From positions 1 through 64,000 of the forward strand of contig CBDBVB010000038.1 of the NCBI GenBank assembly GCA_965212545.1: a DNA stretch of 64,000 nt. The letters are read 5' to 3'. The first letter of the stretch is position 1; every line of letters begins with the position of its first letter. Made by a program: the position numbers and the translations under genes. Of the stretch, positions 1-9,994 are shown piece after piece. The notes under the pieces were generated by a model. It did no database searches and was not told the origin of the DNA. It worked only from the letters and a program-made list of their open reading frames with translations. Origin of the DNA: JABDIP01 sp965212545. GTDB lineage: Bacteria > Pseudomonadota > Alphaproteobacteria > DSM-16000 > Inquilinaceae.

Positions 1-135
1 CGGGTGGCCGAGGATGTGCGGCTTGGCTATGTGAGCTCCGAGATGGCGGAACGGGATTACGGCGTTGTGCTGACCGGGGCCGGCACGGTCGACACGGCCG
101 CGACCGGGAATCGGCGCAAGGCGTCCTCGGCATGA
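1..135 (+). CDS. hyuB: Hydantoinase B / oxoprolinase beta-type subunit, 3' end only
   Basis: Open frame from the window edge to a TGA at 133-135. The last 44 residues include ERDYGVVL, the kind of C-terminal block that closes HyuB/oxoprolinase-B proteins. The stop overlaps the start of the following hyuA gene in an ATGA, the usual hyuB-hyuA coupling. HyuA and HyuB together form ATP-dependent hydantoinase, 5-oxoprolinase or acetone-carboxylase-like enzymes; the substrate here is unknown. Only the tail is visible, so the call rests mostly on the neighbour. Confidence 0.75.
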   Translation, partial: RVAEDVRLGYVSSEMAERDYGVVLTGAGTVDTAATGNRRKASSA

Positions 136-2211
136 CCGGCGAGACTAGGTCATCCGGCAGCGCCGTCATCGGCGTCGATGTCGGCGGAACCTTCACCGAT
201 CTGTTCCTGTTCGACCCGGCGACCGGCAGCTACCGCACCGGCAAGGTGCCGTCGACCCGGGGCAACCAGGCGATCGGGTTCGTCGACGGCATCGCCGGTC
301 TCGGCGATCTCGCCGAGGTGGCGACCATCGTGCACGGCACCACGGTCGGCACCAACGCGCTGCTGGAGCGCAAGGGCGCGCGGACCGGCATCATCACTAC
401 CGCCGGATTCCGCGATGTGCTGGAGATGCGCCGCCGCGACCGGCCTCAGACCTGGGGGCTGTGGGGCAGCTTCGAGCCCGTCGTGCCGCGCGATCTGCGC
501 CTGGAGGTCGACGAGCGCACCCTGGCCGACGGCACGGTGCGCAAACCGGTCGATCCGGCGCAGGTCAAGTCAGCGGCGCGCATCCTGATTGAGCGTGGCG
601 CGGAAGCCGTCTCGGTGATCTTCATCAACGCCTACGCCAATTCCCGGAACGAGCGTGAGGCTGTGACAGCGCTGCGAGAGGTCTGGCCTAACGACTACGT
701 CAATGCCTCGAGCGACATACTGCCGGAGATTCGCGAGTTCGAGCGGGCCTCCACCACCGCCATCAACGGCTATCTGCAGCCGGTCGTCGCCTCCTATCTG
801 GGGGCGTTGGAGGAGCGCCTTGCCGATGGCGGTTTCGCGGGCTCGGTGTTCATCGTCCAGTCCAATGGCGGCGTGATGTCCGTCGACACCGCCCTCCGCC
901 TGCCGGTGCGCACGGCGCTGTCCGGCCCCGCCGCCGGGGTGATCGCCGCCGCCGCCATCGCCGAGGCCGCCGGCTATCCGAACGTCATCACCTGCGACAT
1001 GGGTGGCACCAGCTTCGACGTCTCGCTGGTGGCCGGCGGCGAGAGCGTTCTGGCGCCGCAGACCACCATCGATTTCGGCATGGTGGTGCGCACGCCGATG
1101 GTCGAGATCACCACCATCGGGGCCGGCGGCGGCTCGATCGCCTGGGTCGATCGCGGCGGTCTGCTGCAGATCGGCCCGGAGAGCGCCGGGTCGGATCCCG
1201 GACCGGCCTGCTATGGCCTTGGCAACGAGCGGCCGACCGTGACCGATGCAAATGTGCTGATGGGCCGCATCAATGCCGAGCGTCCGATCGGCGGCAAGCT
1301 CGACCGGCTGGACATCGACGCATCACGGCGGGCGATCGAGACCCATGTCGCCGGGCCGCTGGGGCTGGAGGTGATGGCGGCGGCCGAGGCCATCATACGG
1401 GTCGCCAATGCCCGCATGGCGGGAGCCATTCGCCTCGTCTCCATAGAGCGGGGCCACGACCCCAAGCGGTTCGCGGCCATGCCGTTCGGCGGCGCCGGCG
1501 CACTGCATTGCGGCGCCCTGCTGGACGAGGTCGGGCTGGCCAGCGCGGTGATCCCGCGCTTCCCCGGCGTGACCAGCGCACTCGGCTGCGTCATCGCCGA
1601 CATGCGTCACGACCAGGTCCACACCCTGAACCGGCCGGTCGAAGGGCTGGATGCCGCCGCGCTCGACCAAGAGATGACCGAGGCGGCACGCTCGGCTCGC
1701 GCAGTGCTGGACGGCGCCGGTGTGCCCTTCGCTGCGGTCGACACGGTCTTTGAACTCGACATGCTCTATGCCGGCCAGACCCACAGCGTATCGGTAACGC
1801 TGCCGGTCACGCCGGACGCGTCGGGGGACCGGCGTCACCGAGGCGATGGTCCGAACGGCATTCGAGGATCGCTATCGCGCGGTCTATGGCCGTTTGCTGC
1901 CGGGCATAGCGATCCGCATCGTCAACCTGCGCACCGCCGTCATCGGCCGGCGGCCGCCGGTCGACCTCTCGGCGCTCAGGCCGTCCGCCGATACGACGGT
2001 CGAGGCGGCCCGACGAGAAACCCGCCAGGTCTGGGTCGACGGCGGCTGGGCCGAGGCCACGATTTACGACCGACTCGCCCTTCCGGTCGATGCCGTCATT
2101 GCCGGGCTGGCCATCCTGGAGCAGCCGGATACCACCATCCTGATCGATCCCGGACTTGTCGGGCGGGTGGACGGTCTGGGCAATCTGATCATCGAACGCC
2201 AGGGCGAATGA
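132..2211 (+). CDS. hyuA: Hydantoinase A / oxoprolinase alpha-type subunit (frameshifted as read)
   Basis: ATP-dependent ring-opening hydrolase subunit of the hydantoinase/5-oxoprolinase family, about 693 residues once the frame is repaired, normal for HyuA. The N-terminal phosphate-binding block GVDVGGTFTDLFLFD (residues 13-27) and the later CDMGGTSFDVSL are the two actin-like ATPase motifs; GPAAGV and YAGQTHSV also fit the family. The frame is lost at a run of five G at 1823-1827. Removing one base joins the first part to the C-terminal part that starts near TGVTEAMVRTAFEDRY and ends at 2211. The start overlaps the hyuB stop, and the end overlaps the next ATG. Substrate unknown; cytosolic. 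Confidence 0.85.
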
Positions 2212-2835
2212 TGGGCGCCGCCGCACAAGTGCCCTGGGGCCGGACCGCTCTGCTGCTGATCGATCTGCAGAACGACTTCCTGCATGCGGACGGCGCTTAT
2301 GGCCGCGCCGGCCAGACGTCGCCTGACATCACCGCCCTGCCGGAGCGGCTGGCTCCGGTGGCCGAGGCCGTGCAGCAGGCCGGCGGCTGGATCGTTGCCA
2401 GCCTGTTCACCCTGGTTCACGGGCGCGACGGGGCGCCGTTGATCTCGCCACACCTGCAGAAGCTGCGGCCGTTCCTCACAAAGGGCGATTTCGCGCCTGG
2501 CTCCTGGGGACAGGCCCTGGTCGCGCCGCTGCAGCCAGCCGACCTGACGGTGGAGAAGATCGCCTATTCGGCGTTCTACATGACCCGGCTGGAATGGGTG
2601 CTGCGCAAGGCCGGCATCGACCGGCTGGTGGTTGGCGGTATCGTCAGCAATGGCGGCGTCGCCTCCACGGTACGCGACGCCCATCTGCGCGATTTCGAGA
2701 CCGTGGTTCTGAGTGACGGCTGTGCGGCGTTCTCGCCGAGAGGTCCACGAGACGGCGATTGCCGCCCTGGAGCCGGTGGCGCGGATCGCGACCTGCGCCG
2801 ACATCCTGGCCGAGCTTGCGGGCGTCTCGCGATGA
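2208..2835 (+). CDS. Isochorismatase-family hydrolase lacking the usual cysteine (frameshifted as read)
   Basis: Alpha/beta hydrolase of the isochorismatase / cysteine-hydrolase superfamily, about 208 residues. LLLIDLQNDF carries the conserved Asp and VEKIAYSAF the conserved Lys. In the region where amidases of this family have TNVCVEST, this protein reads SNGGVAST, so the nucleophilic Cys is replaced by Gly, as in true isochorismatases of the PhzD type. The reading frame shifts by one base near 2735-2742 and resumes with EVHETAIAALEPVARI up to TGA 2833-2835. ATG 2208 overlaps the hyuA stop, and the end overlaps the next gene, so this is a translationally coupled operon. Substrate not known. 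Confidence 0.7.
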
Positions 2836-4238
2836 GCGTCGTGTCCCGCCGACGGTATCGAAATCCCTGCCACGGTTCCGGTGTTGATTGTCGGGGCCGG
2901 CGCCTGCGGCCTGACGGCGGCGTTGGCGGCACGCGAGGCCGGGGCCGAGGAGGTGGTGGTGCTGGAGCGCGAGGCCGCACCGTTCGGCAGCACCTCCCTG
3001 TCGGCAGGGCTGATCCCGGCATCGGGCACCCGGTTCCAGGCGTGAGCGCGGCGTCGATGACAGCGCCGAGCAGCAGGCAGGCGATATCCTGGCCAAGTGC
3101 AACGGACAGGCGGATCCGGACATGGTCCGGCACGTCGCCGGCTTGTCTGGCCAGACCATCGAATGGCTGGCCGATTCCTGGGGCGCGCCATTCGATCTGG
3201 TGGAGGGCTTCATCTATCCGGGGCATTCGGCGCTGCGCATGCACGGCCCGCCGGCCCGCAGCGGCGTCGAACTGTTGGGATGCCTGGTGCGCGCAGCGAT
3301 GCAGAACGGCGTGCATCTGATGACCGGTGCGACAGTGGAAACCCTGTACCGTGCCGCCGACGGCAGCGTCGCCGGCGTCGAGCTGGCACGTCCCGACGGC
3401 AGTCGCGAGCGAATTGGCTGCCGGACGCTGATCCTCGCCTCCTGCGGCTATGGCGGCGCGCCGGACCTGGTGAAGCGACACATCCCGGAAATGGCCGATG
3501 CGTTTTATTTCGGTCATGAATCCAATCGCGGCGATGCCCTGCTATGGGGCGAAGCGCTGGGTGCACAGACCCGCCATCTGTCCGGTTACCAGGGACACGG
3601 ATCGGTCGCCCACCCGCATGGCATCCTGATCACCTGGGCGGTCATCACCGAAGGCGGCATCCAGGTGAACAGTTCGGGCGAGCGTTTCGCTGACGAGAGC
3701 CAGGGCTATTCCGAGGCGGCGGTGCCGGTGCTGCGGCAACCGGGCGGCATCGCCTGGACCATCTATGATGGCCGCATCAACCAGATCGCCCGGCAGTTCG
3801 CCGACTACTGCGAGGCGGATGCGGCCGGCGCGCTGCGCCGCTCGGCCACGGTGCCCGGGCTGGAACAGCAGATCGGGGTGCCGCCGGGATCGCTCTCACA
3901 CACCCTCGACCGGATCGCCGCCATCGTGCGCTGCGAGGCCGAGGACCAATTCGGACGCAGCTTCGACGAACGCTCGCTGCTGCGGCCGCCCTATTTCGCG
4001 GTCAAGGTCACCGGTGCGCTGTTCCATACCCAGGGCGGGCTGGTCGTCGACCGAGAAGGTCGCGTCCTGCGTCCGGACGGTACGCCATCTGCCCAACGTC
4101 TATGCCGGAGGGGGAGCCGCGGTCGGTATTTCGGGGCCCGAGGCCAGCGGCTATCTGTCGGGCAACGGCCTGCTGACCGCGGTCGTGCTTGGCCGCTGCG
4201 CCGGGCAACACGCGGCGGCTCAGTCGAGCAGAGGATAG
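2832..4238 (+). CDS. FAD-dependent oxidoreductase, fumarate-reductase/KstD-like (three frameshifts as read)
   Basis: Flavoprotein of the FAD_binding_2 family (fumarate reductase flavoprotein, 3-ketosteroid dehydrogenase, tricarballylate dehydrogenase). VLIVGAGACGLTAAL is the dinucleotide-binding GxGxxG motif. Further on come FADESQGYSEA and, near the C-terminus, NVYAGGGAAVGISG with GYLSGNGL, the family's closing FAD-contacting block. Repaired length is about 468 residues, normal for the family. Frame changes are needed near 2845-2850, at about 3043 and near 4080, each explained by one extra base. If the first shift is not real, translation could begin at GTG 2881. The 3' end overlaps the convergent kinase gene by 19 bases. 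The operon suggests oxidation of a product of the hydantoinase-type step; that is inference. Confidence 0.7.
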
Positions 4239-5162
4239 CTCTCCATCACTTCGATTGTGTGGTCCAGGTCGATGATGCCGGCGTCGGAGCCGAGGCCAGT
4301 CGAGACCAGCCCGGCGGCGGCGGTGCCCAGCCGGCAGGCCTTCATCGGTTCCCATCCCTGCTTCAGCCCGGCGATGAAGCCGGCGCAATAGGCGTCGCCG
4401 CAGCCTGTCGTATCGGTCACGTCGAAGCGTTGGGCCGGGACGCGCTCATGGCCGTCGGCGGTGGCGAAATAGGAGCCGTTGGCACCCCATTTGAAGATGC
4501 AGGTGGTGGCGCCGGCATCCCGGAAGAAGGCTGCAATCTCGGCCGGGTCGTTGCGCCCGGAGATGATCTCGGCCTCCTCCATGCTGGGCATGAAGAAGTC
4601 GATATGCGGCAGGCAGGGGCCGACGATGTCCATGGTGTTCGGCGTCGGCGCAATCAGGTCGAAGGTGACGGTGCAGCCGGCCGCCTTGGCCTTCTCCAGG
4701 AAGGCCGCCGTCGGCGGACCGTCGAAGCGGTTCAGCAGACCGGTGCCACCCATATGCACGAACTGCCCGTCGCAGATCGGCGGCACGTCCTTGTCGTCGA
4801 TCCACATATGGTCCGAGGCGCCGCGCACATGCAGCGCCGGCCGGTCGCCATTGGGCCCGCACGTTCAGGATCGTGGCCGAGGTCGGCGCGTCCTTGCTGC
4901 GCTTCACGGCCCAGGTCTCCACCCCGAAACGGCGATAGGTGTCGACGACGAAATCGCCTTTCTCGTCCTCGCCGACCGCGCCCACCGCCAGGGTCTTCAG
5001 CCCCAGCTTGGCGCAGTCGATGGCGGTGCCGGCGGCCGTGCCCGCCACAGTCAGCCGGATCTCATCGATGAAATCGACATTGCCGCCATCGGGAATGCGC
5101 TCCACCGGCCGCCCCAGCACATCCAGGATCGTCAACCCGACACAGGCGACATCGTGGCTCAT
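4220..5162 (-). CDS. PfkB/ribokinase-family carbohydrate kinase (frameshifted as read)
   Basis: ATP-dependent sugar or nucleoside kinase of the PfkB family, about 314 residues after repair. The N-terminal part has the glycine-rich lid and GGNVDFIDEI region, and the C-terminal signature DTTGCGDAYCAGF contains the catalytic Asp and anion-hole glycines. One extra base near 4850-4856 (CCC run) splits it: the first part ends at TSATILNVRA and continues in another frame at NGDRPALHVRGASDHMW. It is the last gene of the minus-strand transport operon, separated from the amidohydrolase by a 5210-5355 repeat. A kinase downstream of a sugar-type importer suggests it phosphorylates the imported compound; the substrate is not evident. 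Confidence 0.78.
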
Positions 5163-5209
5163 CGTTTCACCCCTTCAGATGAATGCCTTCGGCATGCGTT
5201 TTTTCAAGC

Positions 5210-5355
5210 CCCCTCACCCTCCCAACGCTTCGCGTCGGGCCCCTCCCTCTCCCGCGAGGGGAGAGGGGTCGAATAACAGCGGCCGCTAAGTTGTTACCCC
5301 TCTCCCCTTGCGGGAGAGGGAGGGACCCGCGGCGGAGCCGTGGGAGGGTGAGGGG
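5210..5355. repeat. REP/BIME-like palindromic repeat, copy 1
   Basis: A 146-bp near-palindrome between the kinase and the amidohydrolase. The left arm opens CCCTCACCCTCCCA and contains CCTCCCTCTCCCGC followed by GAGGGGAGAGGGGT. The right arm (from 5296) is its reverse complement and closes TGGGAGGGTGAGGGG. Each arm also folds into its own smaller hairpin. Copy 2 with the same arms and a different centre lies at 23338-23478. Both sit between genes of transport operons. No coding content. Confidence 0.85.
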
Positions 5356-5381
5356 TCTTCAAGAAAGGCCCACTAGTAACT

Positions 5382-6659
5382 TCACTCCGCCGCCTGCTGG
5401 ACGCCGGCGGCGTGCCGGTCGGGCGCCTTGTGGAAGCTGCCGTCCTTCATGATGGCGCGCAGATTGTCCGGGTCCTGCAGCACGGCGATGTCCTTCAGCG
5501 GGTCGCCGTCCACGATCAGCAAATCGGCCAACGCACCCTCCTTGATCAGCCCCAGCTCGCCCGGAAGCATCATCAGCTCACCGCCCCATTTGGTGATCGA
5601 GACCAGCGCCTCCATGGGCGTGAAGTCCATGTGCTCGACCATATGGGCGAGGTCGCGGGCGTCCTTGGCCGTCGGGTTCCAGGCGAAGCCGTAATCGCCG
5701 CCGGGCAGCACGCGTACGCCGCGCTTCTTCAGATCCTTCATGTTCTCGGTGCCCATGCGGAACTCGCGCGGCATGCCGATCTGTTCCGCCACTTCCGGCG
5801 TGATGCCCCAATCGCTGGCCTCATAGGCGGTAGCATAGGTGATGCCGAGCGTCGGCATGACGAAGCACCAATCCTTGGCCGCTTCCAGCATGTCCCGCGC
5901 CTCCTCGTCGGCGAAGGTGGCGTGGTTGATCAACTGGACGCCGTGCTTCAGCGACAGCTTGACCGACTCGGCGCTGCGGGCATGGGCGGCGATGCGCAGG
6001 CCGACCGCGTGGCCGACCTGGGCGACGGCGGCAATCTCGTCCTCGGTCATCACCGTGTGCTCGGCCTTGGCATGCGGTACGAACTCATCGCCGGACGGGT
6101 TGATCTTCAGGGTGTCGACGCCCTCACGGACCATCACCCTGGCCTCCCGGCGGAACTCATCGGCGCCGTCGCAGATGATGGCGAAGCTGTCGCGCTTCAT
6201 GTGCAGCAGGCGCACATCGCCGAGGCCGCTGCTGACCGTCAGCTCCGGCGTCGCCGCCAGCATGCGCGGGCCGGGGATATCGCCATTGTTGATGGCGTTG
6301 CGGATGACGATATCCAGCCGCGACTTGGCCGAGGCCATGGAGTTGATACTGGTGAAACCGTGGTCGAGATAGGTCTTGGCGTTGCGCGCCGACAGCAGGA
6401 CGTGCTCCTCGGTCGGGATCTCGCCCAGAGCCTCCAGGGTCGAGGTATTGGCGAAAGTGATGTGGCAATGGGCGCAGACCATGCCCGGCATCAGCGTGGC
6501 GCCGGCGCAATCAACCACATCGGCGCCGTCCGGCGACAGGGCGCCGACCTCCTTCGCCACGGTCTTGATGCGGTTGCCGGCGACCAACACATCGCCCTGG
6601 AATCCAGGGTCTCCCGAACCGTCGATGATCTTCGCGTTGGTGAACAGTGTGGCCGACAT
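5382..6659 (-). CDS. Amidohydrolase family protein (imidazolonepropionase-like)
   Basis: Metal-dependent hydrolase of the amidohydrolase superfamily (COG1228-type), 425 residues, cytosolic, no signal peptide. GMVCAHCHITF holds the HxH metal ligands after the first beta strand. TLKINPSGDEF offers the Lys that is often carboxylated, AAHARS and INHATF give further His ligands, and GGDYGF the catalytic Asp. The C-terminal EGALADLLIVDGDPL is the typical returning beta-sandwich. ATG 6659 is preceded by GGGAGGACG, a strong ribosome-binding site, so an upstream extension is rejected. It lies 33 bases after the small membrane gene of the importer operon. Likely a cyclic amide, dipeptide or imide hydrolase acting on the imported compound; substrate unknown. 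Confidence 0.85.
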   Translation of the reverse strand: MSATLFTNAKIIDGSGDPGFQGDVLVAGNRIKTVAKEVGALSPDGADVVDCAGATLMPGMVCAHCHITFANTSTLEALGEIPTEEHVLLSARNAKTYLDHGFTSINSMASAKSRLDIVIRNAINNGDIPGPRMLAATPELTVSSGLGDVRLLHMKRDSFAIICDGADEFRREARVMVREGVDTLKINPSGDEFVPHAKAEHTVMTEDEIAAVAQVGHAVGLRIAAHARSAESVKLSLKHGVQLINHATFADEEARDMLEAAKDWCFVMPTLGITYATAYEASDWGITPEVAEQIGMPREFRMGTENMKDLKKRGVRVLPGGDYGFAWNPTAKDARDLAHMVEHMDFTPMEALVSITKWGGELMMLPGELGLIKEGALADLLIVDGDPLKDIAVLQDPDNLRAIMKDGSFHKAPDRHAAGVQQAAE

Positions 6660-6691
6660 ATCGTCCTCCCTAAGAGCCTGTCCGCTCCTCG

Positions 6692-7003
6692 TCAGTCGCT
6701 GGCGAGATATATTTTGTAAAGTTCCGTCGCGCCGAGCGCGAGCAGGATCACCACGACCAGGATGATCAGGACGATCACCCCGCCCTTGACCAGATCGCGC
6801 ACAGGAGCGCCCGGCCGGCACATCGGCACCAGGTTGAAGGCCAGCCCACCGACGATCACCGCCACCGCGCCGATGCCATAGAGCGTAATCGACAGCGGCT
6901 GAAAGACGAAGACGAGGGCGAGGATGCACAGTCCGATGATCGACAGTTCGATCGTCCTGGCTTGTCTGCGGCTCATGCCCTCCGGATTTCGGGGTTCGGT
7001 CAT
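6692..7003 (-). CDS. Small integral membrane protein of the ABC operon
   Basis: Protein of 103 residues with a basic N-terminus and three predicted membrane segments (about residues 17-36, 38-60 and 71-95). Its start codon overlaps the stop of the upstream ATPase gene (TGATG at 7001-7005), so it is translationally coupled to the transporter. CUT1 importers with two ATPases, such as rhizobial glycerol systems, also carry a small membrane protein in the operon, but I do not see clear similarity to that one. Function unknown; an accessory subunit of the importer is the reasonable guess. Confidence 0.75.
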   Translation of the reverse strand: MTEPRNPEGMSRRQARTIELSIIGLCILALVFVFQPLSITLYGIGAVAVIVGGLAFNLVPMCRPGAPVRDLVKGGVIVLIILVVVILLALGATELYKIYLASD

Positions 7004-8088
7004 CAGCGCACCAATGCTCCGGCGTGATCGAATACGTGGGCGCGGTCTTCGCGACAGCGGACATGGACCTGGGCGCCCACCGAGACCGGCAGCCGCCGGT
7101 CGACCACGGCCCGCAGGTCTCGGCCGCCTTCCATTAGATGGATCAGGGTCTCGGCGCCCATCGGCTCCACCAGATCGACGGCCGCACCCAGGGTCGACCC
7201 GTCGGCTTCCGAGGCGAGCTGCAGGCTGCGCGGGCGGATGCCCAGCGTGACGTGGCTGCCTGGCTGAAGCCGCGACACCGCCGCTTCCACCTTCAACAGG
7301 ATTTCCTGGTCGCCGGTGCGGAACTTCATGCCGCCGTTTTCCGGGCCGGCAATCTCGGCCGGCAGCAGGTTCATCTGCGGAGTGCCGATGAAGCCGGCGA
7401 CGAACAGGTTGCTCGGCTGGGTGAAGATCTCGTGCGGGGTGGCGACCTGTTCGATGAGGCCGTCGCGCATCACGGCGATGCGGTCGGCCATGGTCAAGGC
7501 CTCCAACTGGTCGTGGGTGACGATCACCGTGGCCCGGTTCAGCCCGGACAGCACCTCGCGGATCTGGCCGCGCATAGTCTCACGCAGTTGCACGTCCAGC
7601 CGGCTCAGCGGCTCGTCGAACAGAAAGCAGGACGGGTCGCGAACGATCGCGCGGCCGACGGCGACCCGCTGCTTCTCGCCTTCCGAAAGCTGGCTCGGCC
7701 GGCGGTGCAACACATCGCCGATATGCAGGATGTCGGCGACTTTTTGGATGCGCTGCTCGATTTCGGCCTTTCCCATGTCCTCGGCATGCAGCGGATAGGC
7801 GATGTTCTCGGCCACCGACAGGCTGGGATACAGGGCGTAGAACTGGAACACCATCGATACGTTGCGGTCGCGCGCGTCGAGGTCGTTGACCCGGTTGCCG
7901 CCGATCAGGATGTCGCCCTCGGTGGCGAATTCCAGCCCGGCGATCATGCGCAGGGTCGTCGTCTTGCCGCAGCCCGAGGGTCCCAGCAGGCAGACCACTT
8001 CGCCCGCCTCCACCGCCAGATCGACCTTGTTGACCGCGGTGAGATCGCCGAAGCGCTTGGTCAGGGCTTTCAGGTTGATGTCCGACAT
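7003..8088 (-). CDS. CUT1 ABC transporter ATPase, with degenerate signature motif
   Basis: ATP-binding subunit of a sugar-type importer, 361 residues with the MalK/UgpC layout (ATPase domain then TOBE/OB domain from about residue 240). Walker A is GPSGCGKTT, Q-loop VFQFYALYP, Walker B CFLFDEPLSRLD, and H-loop VTHDQLEA with its His. The signature is LSEGEKQR instead of LSGGQ (Glu codon 7681-7683). This matters because a second, different ATPase at 11510-12607 has a normal signature but has lost the H-loop His, so the two appear to be a heterodimer. Eight bases separate it from the permease upstream; the stop overlaps the next start. Confidence 0.9.
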   Translation of the reverse strand: MSDINLKALTKRFGDLTAVNKVDLAVEAGEVVCLLGPSGCGKTTTLRMIAGLEFATEGDILIGGNRVNDLDARDRNVSMVFQFYALYPSLSVAENIAYPLHAEDMGKAEIEQRIQKVADILHIGDVLHRRPSQLSEGEKQRVAVGRAIVRDPSCFLFDEPLSRLDVQLRETMRGQIREVLSGLNRATVIVTHDQLEALTMADRIAVMRDGLIEQVATPHEIFTQPSNLFVAGFIGTPQMNLLPAEIAGPENGGMKFRTGDQEILLKVEAAVSRLQPGSHVTLGIRPRSLQLASEADGSTLGAAVDLVEPMGAETLIHLMEGGRDLRAVVDRRLPVSVGAQVHVRCREDRAHVFDHAGALVR

Positions 8089-8096
8089 GACCCCGG

Positions 8097-8969
8097 TCAG
8101 TTCCGAATGGTGCCGAAGGTCACCCCGCGCAGCAGCTGGTGCTGCAGGGCGAAGGTGACGATGAAGACCGGGATCAGGAACAGGCTGACGATCGCCGCCA
8201 GCAGGCCCCAATCGACGCCGATCTCGCCGCCGATGGTACGCGCCATGGCGACCGGGACCGTGCGGGTGTCGGTGCCGGTCAACAGCAGCGCAAAGAGGAA
8301 CTCGTTCCAGGTCAGGATCAGGGCGAAGACCGCGGTCGCCGCCAGCCCCGCCGTGACCTGCGGCAGGCAGATGCGGAAGAACAGCTTGAATTCCGAGCTG
8401 CCGTCGATCCGGGCGGCGTCCTCCACGTCCCGGTTCAACTCGTCGAAGAAGCTTTTGATCATCCAGATCGAGAACGGCAGGTTGAAGGCCGTATACAGCA
8501 GGATGATCCCGAAATAGGTCCCGCTCAGCCCGGTGACCCGGAACATCAGGAAGATCGGGATGATCACGATGATCGGCGGCAGCATCCGGGTCGTCAGGAT
8601 GATGAACATGTAGGTGTCGTTGCCGCGCAGCGGAAAGCGGGAGAAGCCGTAAGCCGCCAGGGTTCCGATGATCAGCGCCAGCACCACGCTGGTCCCGGCG
8701 ACGAAGATCGAGTTGAAGAAGAACAGGCTGAATCCGGTGTCGAAGGCCTGATCCGCGCCGATTGCGGCGCGCGAGAACACCCGCCCGAAATTGTCCAGGG
8801 TCGGCGTGAAGAAGAATTTCGGCGGCGTCGCCAGCGCATCCGGGCGGGTCTTGAACGCCGTCATGATGATCCAGGCGACCGGGAAGAAATAGATCAGGCT
8901 GATCACTGCCGCGAAGCAGGTCCAGCCCCAGCCGGCCTTGCCGATCCAATTCTGGGTTCGTTTCGCCAT
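8097..8969 (-). CDS. CUT1 ABC transporter permease (MalG/UgpE type)
   Basis: Inner-membrane permease, 290 residues with six hydrophobic segments. The BPD_transp_1 EAA loop reads EDAARIDGSSEFKLFFRICLP, the docking site for an ATPase subunit. It is the second permease of the importer, 3 bases after the first permease and 8 before the ATPase. Forms the translocation pore with the 8973-9923 product. Confidence 0.92.
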   Translation of the reverse strand: MAKRTQNWIGKAGWGWTCFAAVISLIYFFPVAWIIMTAFKTRPDALATPPKFFFTPTLDNFGRVFSRAAIGADQAFDTGFSLFFFNSIFVAGTSVVLALIIGTLAAYGFSRFPLRGNDTYMFIILTTRMLPPIIVIIPIFLMFRVTGLSGTYFGIILLYTAFNLPFSIWMIKSFFDELNRDVEDAARIDGSSEFKLFFRICLPQVTAGLAATAVFALILTWNEFLFALLLTGTDTRTVPVAMARTIGGEIGVDWGLLAAIVSLFLIPVFIVTFALQHQLLRGVTFGTIRN

Positions 8970-8972
8970 AAG

Positions 8973-9923
8973 CTAAGAATCCACCTGCCGGGTCTTGATC
9001 GTATAGAGGTACAGGTTGGTCAGCACGATCACGACGAACAGCAGGATGTAGCCGAGTGCTGCGGATTGGCTGGTGCGGAAGAACTGGAACGCCAGCCGGT
9101 AGACATAGACCGCGATGGTCTCGGTCGAAGATCCGGGGCCGCCCTCGGTGATCAGATAGACCACGTCGAACAGCTTGAAGGTCTCGATCGTGCGGAACAG
9201 GATCGCCAGCAGCAGCAGGCTGCGGATATAGGGAAAGGTGATCGTGGTGAAGCGCCGCCACCAGGATGCGCGGTCGATCTCCGCCGCCTCGTAGAGGTAT
9301 TTCGGTACGCTGACCAGCCCGGCCAGCACCAGCAGCATGACAAAGGGCGACCACATCCAGGCATCGGCGACGATGATGCCGATGCGCGCGCCCGCCGGGG
9401 TCGCCAGCAGCACGAAGGGCTCGCCGGTGAAGGTGCCCACGGTCTGGCTCAGCAGGCCGAAGGTCGGCTCATAGAACAGCTTGAAGAAGACCCCGACCGC
9501 CACGAAGGACAGCATCATCGGGGTCAGCACCAGCATCAGCAGGATGCGGCGCAGCGGGAATTCCTTTTCGAACAGCAACGCCAGCAGGAAGCCGATGATC
9601 AACTGCAGCAACACGCTGGAGGCGACGATCACCGCCGTCGTCTGGAACCGCTCCCAGACCGTGTCGTCGGTCAGCACCTTCTCGTAGTTGCGGAACCACG
9701 AGAAATCCGGCGGCGCCAGGCGGTTGGCGCGATAGCGATAGAAACTCAGCCCGAACGACCACATCAGCGGGAAGATGTTCATCACGAACAGCACGATGAT
9801 CGCCGGCGCGACCAGATAGGGGCCGCGCCGCTCTGGCGCCATCATCCAGGCGAAGAATCCGCCGGCTGAACGCGGTTGCGGCTGTGCGTTGGGCTGGCCG
9901 GCGGCCTGGTCGCTGGACGACAT
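8973..9923 (-). CDS. CUT1 ABC transporter permease (MalF/UgpA type)
   Basis: Inner-membrane permease of 316 residues with a hydrophilic Gln/Pro-rich N-terminal tail (about 30 residues) and then six membrane segments. The EAA loop is LYEAAEIDRASWWRRFTTIT. ITEGGPGSSTETIAVYVY near the C-terminus is typical of sugar permeases of the UgpA/LacF group. Partner of the MalG-type permease just downstream. Confidence 0.92.
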   Translation of the reverse strand: MSSSDQAAGQPNAQPQPRSAGGFFAWMMAPERRGPYLVAPAIIVLFVMNIFPLMWSFGLSFYRYRANRLAPPDFSWFRNYEKVLTDDTVWERFQTTAVIVASSVLLQLIIGFLLALLFEKEFPLRRILLMLVLTPMMLSFVAVGVFFKLFYEPTFGLLSQTVGTFTGEPFVLLATPAGARIGIIVADAWMWSPFVMLLVLAGLVSVPKYLYEAAEIDRASWWRRFTTITFPYIRSLLLLAILFRTIETFKLFDVVYLITEGGPGSSTETIAVYVYRLAFQFFRTSQSAALGYILLFVVIVLTNLYLYTIKTRQVDS

Positions 9924-9994
9924 TCAATACTCGCGGAGATGCGGCTGGGTGGGAACCGGGCACGGGGCCTGATGGCGCCCCGTGCCCATCGTCC

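Noticed and set aside
1823..1850. Programmed ribosomal frameshift in hyuA
   Set aside because: The G run lacks the slippery heptamer context, and similar one-base breaks occur in many unrelated genes at both window ends, which fits sequence error better.
5163..5380. Rho-independent terminator pair between kinase and amidohydrolase
   Set aside because: The arms are far longer than terminators, lack T-runs and recur at 23338-23478, so they are a dispersed palindromic repeat.
8139..9869. Open frame of 576 codons on the plus strand over the two permeases
   Set aside because: Complement of hydrophobic permease codons; highly charged, no domain.
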